Shown here: one piece after another, positions 35,037-42,820 of the stretch | How the letters are laid out: each line of letters begins with the position of its first letter | Position numbering within the stretch: position 1 is the stretch's first letter | Assembly: GCA_964612485.1 (NCBI GenBank) | Contig: CAZTFF010000001.1 | Coordinates: forward strand, 62,001-126,000 | DNA: 64,000 bases | Direction of reading: 5' to 3' | Origin: JAFGNV01 sp964612485 | Lineage (GTDB): Bacteria; Chloroflexota; Anaerolineae; 4572-78; J111 | Translations under genes and position numbers: made by a program | The notes under the pieces: model-generated | What the model saw: only the letters and a program-made list of their open reading frames with translations | Databases searched by the model: none | What the model was told of the DNA's origin: nothing

Positions 35037-36791
35037 ATGAAGAAGCAACGAATTTCAAAGAAACAAATGGCCCAAACCCATCCCTATATTCCGGAAGCTT
35101 ATGACAAATTGCAGCAGGGTAAGCTTTCGCGCCGTGGTTTTCTGCGCATGGCGACGATGTTAGGCCTTTCCGCGAGCGCCGCGATGGTGGCCGCCCAATG
35201 CGGCGCCCCCACCGAAGCGCCAACGCAGGCGCCTGCCGCCGGTGCCGGAGAAGAAGAGGATACCGGTGCGGCTGCCGAAGAACCAACGCCCACCGAAGTG
35301 GTGGAAGAGCAAACCGGCGGTATTCAGCGCGGCGGCACCCACACCAAATCCATGCAGTTGCAACTTCTGGATCACCCGTCCCGTCTCTCCTGGGTTGAGG
35401 GCGCCAACATTGTGCGCCAACTGGGTGAATACCTGACCTTAACCGATTCGAATAATGTGACCCACCCCTACCTGTTAGACCGCTGGGAAGCCAGTGATGA
35501 TGTGCAAACCTGGGATCTTTACCTGAAAAAAGGCGTCACCTTTAACAACGGCGATGAACTTACCGCCGATGACGTGATGTTTACCTTTGGGGAGTGGCTC
35601 AACGAAGATGTCGGTTCCTCTATGCTGGGGCTGCTCTCCTACCTGGGCGGCATCCAAAATGTGGAAAAAGTGGACGATTACCACGTCCGCCTGAACCTGG
35701 ATACCCCCAATATCGGCGTGCCGGAACACCTCTTCCACTATCCGGCCATTGTTATGCACCGAAACTTTGAAGGCGACATCATCCGGCAGCCCATCGGCAC
35801 CGGCGCCTTCCTGCTGGAAGAATATGCCGAAGGCGAACGCGCGGTCTTCAAACGCCGCCCCGATTACTGGCGCATGGGTGTTGACGGCGATCCCCTGCCC
35901 TATCTGGACGAGTTGATCTACGTGTCAACCGATAAAGATGCCGGGGTGGCCGCTTTGCAGTCAGGTCAGGTCGATTCCCTGTACGACCCCCGCCCCAGCG
36001 ACTGGCAGGCGCTCCAGGGTGTACCCGGCCTGGCGACCTATGCCGCCAGTACCGCCCAGGCGCTGGTCTTCCGGGTGCGGGTTGATCTGGAACCCTGGGA
36101 CGATGTTCGCGTCCGTAACGCGCTCAAAATGTCGCAGGATCGCGCTAAAAATATGCAGTTGTCCTACTTTGGTGAAGGCGACCTCTCGATTGACGCGCAT
36201 GTGGCCCCGGTTCATCCGGCCTACTGCGAAAAACCGATCCCTGAGTACGATCCGGAAGGCGCCCGCGCCCTGCTGGAAGAATACGCTGCTGAAAAAGGCA
36301 TCGACCTTCCGCTGCGAGTTACCCTGGCCACCAAGAACGACCAGAATGAGCCGGAACTGGCTCAGGCCTTCAAACAAACTGCCGCCGAAGCCGGCTTTGA
36401 CGTTATCCTGGACATTACCGAACCGGCCGGTTACTGGGACCGCTGGACCGAGGTAGACTTGGGAATCACCTCCTGGACCCACCGCCCGCTGGATACCATG
36501 GTGCTACCGCTGGCCTACACCGAAGAAGCCATCGGCAACTGGAACGAAACCCGCTGGACCGATCCGGAGTTTGAAGAGCTTCTGCGAGAGGCCGAAGGTA
36601 CCCTGGATGTGGAGGCTCGCCGCGAGCTTATGTGTCAGATCGAAGACATCATGCAAGAGCGCGGCCCCATTGCCAACAGTTTCTGGAAAAAAGTGTGGAA
36701 CATCACCCACGAAAAATTCCAGGGCATTGTGGCCCATCCCACCGCCTACGACCTGCTCTACGAAGTTTGGATTGACGAAAGCAAAGCGTAG
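35037..36791 (+). CDS. dipeptide/oligopeptide ABC transporter solute-binding lipoprotein (SBP_bac_5, Tat signal)
   Basis: Predicted extracellular receptor of a peptide- or nickel-type ABC importer. The N-terminus has a twin-arginine signal (SRRGFLRMATMLGLSASAAM, Arg32-Arg33) followed by a lipobox-like AAQCG (Cys55) and a Pro/Ala/Glu linker. The rest is a family-5 solute-binding protein with WDLYLKKGVTFNNGDELTADD, GTGAFLLEEYAEGERAVF and RRPDYW, the typical DppA/OppA segments. Its usual length (584 aa) agrees. ATG 35037 has GGAGGAG eight nt upstream; the longer frame from 34980 lacks one. It is the first gene of a complete importer operon; the substrate cannot be read from sequence. Confidence 0.88.
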   Translation: MKKQRISKKQMAQTHPYIPEAYDKLQQGKLSRRGFLRMATMLGLSASAAMVAAQCGAPTEAPTQAPAAGAGEEEDTGAAAEEPTPTEVVEEQTGGIQRGGTHTKSMQLQLLDHPSRLSWVEGANIVRQLGEYLTLTDSNNVTHPYLLDRWEASDDVQTWDLYLKKGVTFNNGDELTADDVMFTFGEWLNEDVGSSMLGLLSYLGGIQNVEKVDDYHVRLNLDTPNIGVPEHLFHYPAIVMHRNFEGDIIRQPIGTGAFLLEEYAEGERAVFKRRPDYWRMGVDGDPLPYLDELIYVSTDKDAGVAALQSGQVDSLYDPRPSDWQALQGVPGLATYAASTAQALVFRVRVDLEPWDDVRVRNALKMSQDRAKNMQLSYFGEGDLSIDAHVAPVHPAYCEKPIPEYDPEGARALLEEYAAEKGIDLPLRVTLATKNDQNEPELAQAFKQTAAEAGFDVILDITEPAGYWDRWTEVDLGITSWTHRPLDTMVLPLAYTEEAIGNWNETRWTDPEFEELLREAEGTLDVEARRELMCQIEDIMQERGPIANSFWKKVWNITHEKFQGIVAHPTAYDLLYEVWIDESKA

Positions 36792-36803
36792 TTAGTAAGA
36801 AAA

Positions 36804-36834
36804 AGGGCCGGCAGATCATTGATCTGCCGGCCCT
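36804..36834 (+). promoter_or_regulatory. strong hairpin between the binding-protein and permease genes
   Basis: Arms AGGGCCGGCAGATCA and TGATCTGCCGGCCCT form a 15-bp perfect inverted repeat around one base, without a following T run. Such hairpins after a solute-binding protein gene usually protect its mRNA and raise its level over the downstream permease genes. Confidence 0.7.
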
Positions 36835-36860
36835 GAAGTTGTAATCTTAAGGAGAGGTTT

Positions 36861-38162
36861 ATGGCTCGATTTCTAATCCGTAGTTTCTTTTCCGCAATTA
36901 TCACTATGTTACTTGTGTCCATGACCCTGTTTTTTCTGCTGGAAGTTGGCAGTGGCGATATTGCTGTAAAAATTTTGGGCGTATTTGCCACCGAAGAACA
37001 AAAAGCATCTTATCGCGCCCAGTTGGGGCTTGACGCGCCGGCCTGGCTTCGATACATCGACTGGCTGGTGGGCAGCGATTGGCGCGCCGAAGCCCAGATG
37101 GATACCGATCTGGTGGCCGTCACCAATCAGGCTTCCGGCGAAATCGAATGGTGGGCGGAAACCGATCAGGGGCTGGCACGTTGGAAGATGGAGGAGGGAA
37201 CCCTGACTATGCTTCTCCGCCAGCCTGATGGGAACACGAAGGCGGTGGATATGCCACCCGATGCCTGGCAAACGACTGAGGAGGGCGGCGAATATTTTTG
37301 GGGCGTAGACACCGACAACAATGCCGTTAAATGGGTCAAAGGCCAGGGAACTGAAGTTTGGGTCCTCACCAAGGCCGGTTTGCGTAAAGAGGGGGATGGC
37401 CCTCAACAATACATTCCGCTTCGCAAGGGGTTGCTGCGCGGCGATCCCGGCGAATCGTGGCAGTATGGCCGACCCGTGGCTGTTACTTTGTTCCCACGTA
37501 TTCGCAATACTGTGGTGTTGGCCGGCATCGCCTTTCTCTTCATTATGCCCATTGCCTTGTTCTTTGGCATTTTGGCCGGTATCAACGAAGGTAAATTTCT
37601 GGACCGTTTTATCTCTATTACCAGTTTGGGCGCGACCGCCACCCCCGAATTTGTAACCGGAATTTTTCTTATTCTAATTCTGGGTATCTGGCTGGAAATT
37701 GTGCCTGCCGTCGCTATTTTTCTCAGCCCTAACGCCGTTTTCGAAGACCCATCGTTGCTCATTCTCCCCGTTCTTACCCTGACCGCGGTTGAAGTGGGGT
37801 ACGTGGCCCGGATGACGCGGGCCAGCATGGTTGAAGTGATGGACTCGGCCTATATCCGCACGGCCACCATCAAAGGGATGCCCCGCTGGCGAATTGTATT
37901 CAAACACGCGCTGCGAAATGCGTTGATGGCTCCCATTACCGTGATTATGCTGCACGTTAACTGGTTGATCGGCGGCATTGTGGTGGTCGAAGTGATCTTT
38001 GGCTATCCCGGTTTGGGCAAATACATTTACGACGCCGCCATTTTTGGCGATTTTAATGCGGTTGAGGCCGCGGCCATGTTCACCGTGATTATCGCTATTG
38101 TCACCCGCCTGATTGGCGACCTGGCCTATACCTTACTCAATCCCCGAATCCGCTACGCCTAG
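36861..38162 (+). CDS. DppB-type ABC permease with a large inserted extracytoplasmic domain
   Basis: Predicted inner-membrane subunit of the peptide-type importer. The first helix (about 8-30, FFSAIITMLLVSMTLFFLL) is followed by an insertion of about 125 residues (75-205), Trp-rich and beta-like (GEIEWWAETDQGLARW, EYFWGVDTDNNAVKW). The conserved permease core then runs to the C-terminus with the EAA-type loop RTATIKGMPRWRIVFKHALRNA. Normal DppB/OppB proteins have about 310-340 residues; this one has 433, and the insert accounts for the difference. GGAGAGG precedes ATG 36861. It follows the hairpin at 36804 and precedes the second permease by 23 nt. Confidence 0.87.
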   Translation: MARFLIRSFFSAIITMLLVSMTLFFLLEVGSGDIAVKILGVFATEEQKASYRAQLGLDAPAWLRYIDWLVGSDWRAEAQMDTDLVAVTNQASGEIEWWAETDQGLARWKMEEGTLTMLLRQPDGNTKAVDMPPDAWQTTEEGGEYFWGVDTDNNAVKWVKGQGTEVWVLTKAGLRKEGDGPQQYIPLRKGLLRGDPGESWQYGRPVAVTLFPRIRNTVVLAGIAFLFIMPIALFFGILAGINEGKFLDRFISITSLGATATPEFVTGIFLILILGIWLEIVPAVAIFLSPNAVFEDPSLLILPVLTLTAVEVGYVARMTRASMVEVMDSAYIRTATIKGMPRWRIVFKHALRNALMAPITVIMLHVNWLIGGIVVVEVIFGYPGLGKYIYDAAIFGDFNAVEAAAMFTVIIAIVTRLIGDLAYTLLNPRIRYA

Positions 38163-38185
38163 ACGAAACAGGAAAGGAGTATTTT

Positions 38186-39115
38186 ATGGCTGCTGGAACC
38201 CAAACAATAGTTCGCCCCACGCAGCGCGCCTCGCGATGGCAGCGTTGGTGGAATAGTATTTCTATTGTTTTTGATTCAAAAGTTGCGACCGTAGGGATGG
38301 CCATGGTGTTATTTTGGGTTATTCTCGCCCTGGTTTCGCTATTCTGGGTTCCCTACCCCGCTAACGAATCCTTATTTATCCAAAATTTACCGCCCAATGC
38401 CGAAAACTGGCTGGGCACCGATCACCTGGGGCGCGATCTTACCTCGCGCCTGATGACGGGTACGCAGGTTATCTTATTGAAAACGCGTCTGCCCGGAGAC
38501 TCAAACGTCTCTATTCCGGGCGGGGTAGCTATTTGGGGCGTGATCGGCTCGGTCATTGTGGGCGCGACCCTGGGACTAAATGCCGCCTATCGGGGCGGCT
38601 GGTGGGACCAGGCCATTATGCAGGTGCTCGACGCGCTCATTGCCTTTCCGGTGATTGTGCTCTACCTGGTGGTGATTGCCGCCCTGGGGCGCGGTGACCT
38701 GGTGGTTATCTTTGCCATCACCGTAACCGGCGCGCCCGGTGTGGGCCGGCTGGTACGCAGTCTGGCGCTAGACATCAAAACCCGCGACTATATTCGGGCC
38801 GCCGAAACTCGAGGCGAAAGTACGGCCTTTATCATGTTCCGAGAAATTCTGCCCAACGCGCGCGGCCCTATTCTGGTCGACTCTATGCTGCGGGTAGGAT
38901 ACGCCATTTTTGCTATTGGAACCCTGGGCTTCTTGGGCATCGGCCTGCCCCCGCCCGACCCCGACTGGGGAAACATGGTCAACGAAGCCCGGCAATTTAT
39001 CTTTGCCAATCCCATCGCCGTAATTTGGCCGGCTATTGCCATTGCCAGCCTGGTGATTGGCCTCAATTTGTTTGCCGATGGCTTACGCGAAGAACTCAAT
39101 CGGTATCAGAAGTAA
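38186..39115 (+). CDS. DppC-type ABC permease
   Basis: Second membrane subunit of the importer. It has an N-terminal cytoplasmic segment, a helix near 33-52 (VGMAMVLFWVILALVSLFWV), the LGTDHLGRDLTSRLM motif typical of DppC/OppC, and the EAA loop RAAETRGESTAFIMFREILPN. A short extra loop (TRLPGDSNVSIPGG) follows the GRD segment. Length 309 is normal. AAAGGAG lies before ATG 38186, 23 nt after the first permease stop. Confidence 0.88.
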   Translation: MAAGTQTIVRPTQRASRWQRWWNSISIVFDSKVATVGMAMVLFWVILALVSLFWVPYPANESLFIQNLPPNAENWLGTDHLGRDLTSRLMTGTQVILLKTRLPGDSNVSIPGGVAIWGVIGSVIVGATLGLNAAYRGGWWDQAIMQVLDALIAFPVIVLYLVVIAALGRGDLVVIFAITVTGAPGVGRLVRSLALDIKTRDYIRAAETRGESTAFIMFREILPNARGPILVDSMLRVGYAIFAIGTLGFLGIGLPPPDPDWGNMVNEARQFIFANPIAVIWPAIAIASLVIGLNLFADGLREELNRYQK

Positions 39116-39125
39116 AGGAGCAGGT

Positions 39126-41243
39126 ATGACCGATAAAAAACAAGGCGCTGCCAAAAGCGCCCCGGTTCTCAAAATAGAAAACCTCTCCGTAGCCTATAAA
39201 ATACGCGGCGGCGAAGTGGAAGCCGTGCAGGATGTTTCGTTTGAGGTTCATCGCGGCGAAACCTTCGGCGTTGTCGGTGAATCGGGCTGTGGAAAAAGTA
39301 CGGTAGCCTGGGCGCTGGTAAATTTCTTGGGCGCCAACGGCTATGTGAAACGAGGCAGTATCAGATTTCAAGGGCAGGATTTGGTAGGCCGGACCGGCGA
39401 GGAACTCCGCCGGTTGCGCGGCGACCAGATTGCCATGGTTTACCAGGACCCTATGCAAGCCCTCAACCCCTCCATGCGGCTGGGCGAACAGATGAAAGAG
39501 GTCCTGACTGTTCACCGTGGTATTAGCGAAAAAGAGGCAAAAAAGCGCTGCGTGGAAATGCTCGACCGGGTATTTATGCCCGACGCGGCCAACGTGATGC
39601 GCCGCTACCCCCACCAGATTTCCGGGGGGCAGCAGCAACGGGTGGTGATTGCTATGGCACTGCTTAATAATCCGGCATTGCTCATTATGGATGAGCCAAC
39701 CACCGCGCTGGACGTAACTGTAGAAGCCACCGTGCTGGATTTAATTGCCGACCTTCGCCGTGATTTTGATACGGCCATTATGTATATTACCCACAACCTG
39801 GGCGTGATTGCTCGCGTTGCTAACGAGGTAGGCGTGATGTACGCCGGAGAGATGGTGGAACGCGCCACCGCGAAAGAAGTTTTCGCCGATCCCAAACACC
39901 CGTATACCCAGGGCCTGATGCGCTGCGTGCCCAAGTTGGGCGCCGATAAGGCCAGCAGCCTGTTGTATCCTATTCCGGGCCGGGTGCCGCCGCCCAATCA
40001 GCGCCCCACCGGCTGCGTATTCAGCCCCCGCTGCGATTACGTGGAACAGCGCTGCCACGATGAGCGGCCCAAACTGCGCCAACTGCCCGATGGTACCTGG
40101 GCGCGCTGCCATTTTGCCGAAGACATCGATCCCGATACCTGGACACCGTCTGAAGATATCGAACTGCCGGCGCCCGCCGGCAACGGTAAAGAGATCGAAC
40201 CGATTTTGGAAGTCGAGGATTTGAAGAAATATTACACGGTTCGAGGCGGCTCGCTGCGGGATGTGTTTGGCCTGAAAGAACCCGGTTACGTCAAGGCCGT
40301 TGAAAATGCCACTTTTAACCTGTCTAAAGGGAAAACCCTGGGCGTGGTCGGTGAATCCGGCTGTGGCAAGAGCACGCTGATCAAAACTCTCATTGGGCTT
40401 GAAGAAAGTACGGATGGTAAAGCGGAATTCCTGGGCTTTGACATCACCGGTGAACTGGGAGGCCGGGACGAAAAACTCATTCAAGAGTTGCAAATGGTGT
40501 TCCAGAATCCGGACTCAACCATGAATCCGGCCTACACCGTAGAGCAGCAGATTGGCCGCCCCATGCGGCGTTTTAATACTGTGCCCCAAGAGCAAATTCA
40601 CAATGAAGTGATCAAATTGCTGGAAGCAGTTCGGTTGGGCGCCACCTATCTTAGCCGGTTGCCCCGCCAGCTCAGTGGCGGCGAAAAGCAGCGCGTTGGC
40701 ATTGCCCGCGCGTTGGCCAGCCGGCCCGATCTGGTATTGTGCGATGAGCCGGTAAGCGCGCTGGATGTCTCGGTGCAGGCGGCGGTGCTGAACCTGTTGT
40801 TGGATATTCAGCACAAGCATGAAACAGCCATGATCTTTATTGCCCACGATCTCAGCGTGGTCCGATTTTTCTCGGATTACGTGGCAGTGATGTACCTGGG
40901 CCAGGTGATGGAAATTGGTCCGGCTGAAGAAATTTATGCCCCCCCTTACCATCCCTATACCGAAGCATTGCTATCGGCTGTACCTATCCCCGATCCAACC
41001 GCTCAACAAAAATACATTCGTTTAGAAGGGAATGTGCCAAGTGCCATCAATCCGCCTACCGGGTGTCGCTTCCACACCCGCTGTCCCCGCCGGAAACTAC
41101 TGCCCGACGGCGGCAAAATGTGTGAAACGGAAGACCCGCCCTGGCGCGAAGTGAGCGAAGGACACCGAATTTTTTGCCACATTCCAACTGACACCCTGCG
41201 TGAGTTTGACCCGGTGATCAGCCAGACCAAACAGGAGGCTTAA
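39126..41243 (+). CDS. fused double ABC ATPase of the peptide importer (DppD-DppF fusion)
   Basis: Two complete nucleotide-binding domains in one chain. Domain 1 (about 15-330) has Walker A GESGCGKSTVAW, signature QISGGQQQRV, Walker B LLIMDEPTTALD, and the oligo_HPY-type Cys-containing tail (PTGCVFSPRCDYVEQRC). Domain 2 (about 360-700) has GESGCGKSTLIK, signature QLSGGEKQRV, LVLCDEPVSALD and a second tail (GCRFHTRCP). Dipeptide importers usually have two separate ATPases of about 330 aa; here they are fused. The ATG at 39126 follows AAAGGAGCAGGT and lies 10 nt after the permease stop; an upstream in-frame ATG at 39057 overlaps the permease gene and is not preferred. Confidence 0.9.
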   Translation: MTDKKQGAAKSAPVLKIENLSVAYKIRGGEVEAVQDVSFEVHRGETFGVVGESGCGKSTVAWALVNFLGANGYVKRGSIRFQGQDLVGRTGEELRRLRGDQIAMVYQDPMQALNPSMRLGEQMKEVLTVHRGISEKEAKKRCVEMLDRVFMPDAANVMRRYPHQISGGQQQRVVIAMALLNNPALLIMDEPTTALDVTVEATVLDLIADLRRDFDTAIMYITHNLGVIARVANEVGVMYAGEMVERATAKEVFADPKHPYTQGLMRCVPKLGADKASSLLYPIPGRVPPPNQRPTGCVFSPRCDYVEQRCHDERPKLRQLPDGTWARCHFAEDIDPDTWTPSEDIELPAPAGNGKEIEPILEVEDLKKYYTVRGGSLRDVFGLKEPGYVKAVENATFNLSKGKTLGVVGESGCGKSTLIKTLIGLEESTDGKAEFLGFDITGELGGRDEKLIQELQMVFQNPDSTMNPAYTVEQQIGRPMRRFNTVPQEQIHNEVIKLLEAVRLGATYLSRLPRQLSGGEKQRVGIARALASRPDLVLCDEPVSALDVSVQAAVLNLLLDIQHKHETAMIFIAHDLSVVRFFSDYVAVMYLGQVMEIGPAEEIYAPPYHPYTEALLSAVPIPDPTAQQKYIRLEGNVPSAINPPTGCRFHTRCPRRKLLPDGGKMCETEDPPWREVSEGHRIFCHIPTDTLREFDPVISQTKQEA

Positions 41244-41245
41244 AT

Positions 41246-41902
41246 ATGCTAGTAAAAGATTGTATGACCCGTCATCCCGCTATGATTTCACCCGAGGCCC
41301 CGGCGGCAGAAGCGCAGCAGGTTATGGCCGAAAATAAAATTCGTCATCTGCCCGTAGTAGGTGACGGTAAACGATTGGTGGGTTTGGTCACCCATCGCCG
41401 GCTGACCCTGGAACCGGATAAACTGGGCAGCCTGAACGTGTGGGAGATTGGCCGTTACCTGAGTAATTTGAAGGTCAAGAAAATTATGATCCCGGCCAAA
41501 CAGGTTCATACCATTAAATCGGACCGCACCGTAGAGCGAGCGGCCCGGTTTATGGAAGAACACAACATTGGCTGCCTGCCGGTAATTGATGAAGATAACG
41601 CCGTCATTGGCATTATCACCGAAATCGATCTGCTCAGATCGTACGAGGAAATGTTAGGATTGCCGGTACCCGGCGTACGGGTAACGATGCGCATGCCCAA
41701 CAAATGGGGCGAATTTGAAAAATTGATTTCAGTGGTGGGCAAGCAGTGGGGGGTGATGGGCATTGGCACCTATCCTTCTCCCCGAAAAGAAGGGTATTAC
41801 GATACCGTGATCAAAATTCCCAATGTATCTGTTGATGAGGTCAAAGAGGTCTTAGGCCAGATACCCGGCCAGGAGATTGTTGATATCCGCGACGTCTCGT
41901 AA
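41246..41902 (+). CDS. CBS-domain pair protein with C-terminal ACT-like domain (AcuB-type)
   Basis: Two CBS motifs (about 1-60 and 75-130; VKDCMTRHPAMISPEAP, and KIMIPAKQVHTIKSDRTVE) form an adenosyl-ligand sensing Bateman module; residues about 145-215 have an ACT-like pattern (VRVTMRMPNKWGEFEKLI). It starts two nt after the ATPase stop codon, with AGGAGG inside the ATPase end, so it belongs to the importer operon. CBS modules linked to ABC importers often gate transport by ionic strength or nucleotide; here the protein is free, not fused to the ATPase. Length and order resemble AcuB, but no acetoin genes are near. Confidence 0.82.
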   Translation: MLVKDCMTRHPAMISPEAPAAEAQQVMAENKIRHLPVVGDGKRLVGLVTHRRLTLEPDKLGSLNVWEIGRYLSNLKVKKIMIPAKQVHTIKSDRTVERAARFMEEHNIGCLPVIDEDNAVIGIITEIDLLRSYEEMLGLPVPGVRVTMRMPNKWGEFEKLISVVGKQWGVMGIGTYPSPRKEGYYDTVIKIPNVSVDEVKEVLGQIPGQEIVDIRDVS

Positions 41903-41936
41903 AAAAATGTAACTTCAAAGCTAAAAAAATCCATTT

Positions 41937-42716
41937 TTAGAGGGGCGTTGCGCCAAGCCGGCTCGAAATTTCTACAGCAATTGTCTGCACCGGCTCAATC
42001 AGCGCTTCGATCTGGCCCGGCCCCATCCGGTACGAGGGGCCGGAGATCGTCACCGAGGCCACAACCTGTTGGGTATGGTCATAAATAGGTGCTGCCACGG
42101 CGCTTAAATCGGGCTGGTGTTCCTCGTGGGTGATGGCATAGCCCTGGTTTCGTATCCTGGCTAAATCCTGTTTCAGAATCGTGGCATCCGTCACGGTTTT
42201 GCTTGTAAAGCGAGTTAAAGGAACCGGCAAGATGTTTTGTAACGCTTCCGGTGATAAATAGGCCAGCAAAACTTTGCCGGCAGCGGTACAATGACACGGC
42301 GTACGCCGGCCAATCCGCCCGACATACTGGATGGGCCGGGGACTGGCCGCGCCATCCACGTTCATACATTCCTGCCCGCTCAACACAACGATGTTCACGG
42401 TTTCTCGCGTTAGTTCGGCCAGTTTGCTTAGATAAGGTGCGGCAACTTCGCGTAGATCAATTTGTTCCAGCACAATCCCCGCCAGCGTAACCAGTTCCAG
42501 CCCCAGCCGGTATTTGTCTGTGGTAGGGTTTTTCTCCACAAAGCCTTCTTGCTCCAGAGTCGAAAGCAGGCGGGAAACCGTACTTTTATGCATGCCAAGC
42601 TGTTTACTTAAAGAGATCACCCCCTGCTCGGTATCATCTCGCGTAAAACAGCGTAAAATGGCTATCGCTCGCTGTACCGATTGAATCGGTTTTGAACCCC
42701 CTTTGTTTTGACTCAC
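41937..42716 (-). CDS. IclR-family transcriptional regulator
   Basis: Predicted ligand-responsive DNA-binding repressor or activator. The N-terminal winged helix (about 10-75) has SVQRAIAILRCFTRDD and the recognition helix KQLGMHKSTVSRLLSTLEQEGF. The C-terminal IclR effector domain (about 85-255) includes LRRVAAPYLSKLAELTRETVN-like sequence, then GRRTPCHCTAAGKVLLAYL and VAAPIYDHTQQVVASVTISGP. The GTG start at 42716 follows GAGG. It lies 104 nt downstream of the oxidoreductase gene on the same strand and behind the inverted repeat at 42760, so autoregulation and control of the methyltransferase/oxidoreductase genes are likely (inference). Confidence 0.9.
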   Translation of the reverse strand: MSQNKGGSKPIQSVQRAIAILRCFTRDDTEQGVISLSKQLGMHKSTVSRLLSTLEQEGFVEKNPTTDKYRLGLELVTLAGIVLEQIDLREVAAPYLSKLAELTRETVNIVVLSGQECMNVDGAASPRPIQYVGRIGRRTPCHCTAAGKVLLAYLSPEALQNILPVPLTRFTSKTVTDATILKQDLARIRNQGYAITHEEHQPDLSAVAAPIYDHTQQVVASVTISGPSYRMGPGQIEALIEPVQTIAVEISSRLGATPL

Positions 42717-42759
42717 TTGGCCTCTTCTTTACAGTAAACGCACAAGATAGTAAGCTGGT

Positions 42760-42789
42760 AAGGTAACAAAGTTGCAAATTTGTTACCTT
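42760..42789. promoter_or_regulatory. inverted repeat upstream of the IclR gene
   Basis: AAGGTAACAAA (42760-42770) and TTTGTTACCTT (42779-42789) are perfect 11-nt arms around an 8-nt loop GTTGCAAA; imperfect pairing extends further (TAGTAAGC against GCTACTA). It could be the operator for IclR autoregulation, or a terminator for the oxidoreductase gene. The GTTGCA core also occurs in the dyad at 46613. Confidence 0.5.
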
Positions 42790-42820
42790 GCTACTATGCT
42801 ACCCTGATACCTTGTTAATT

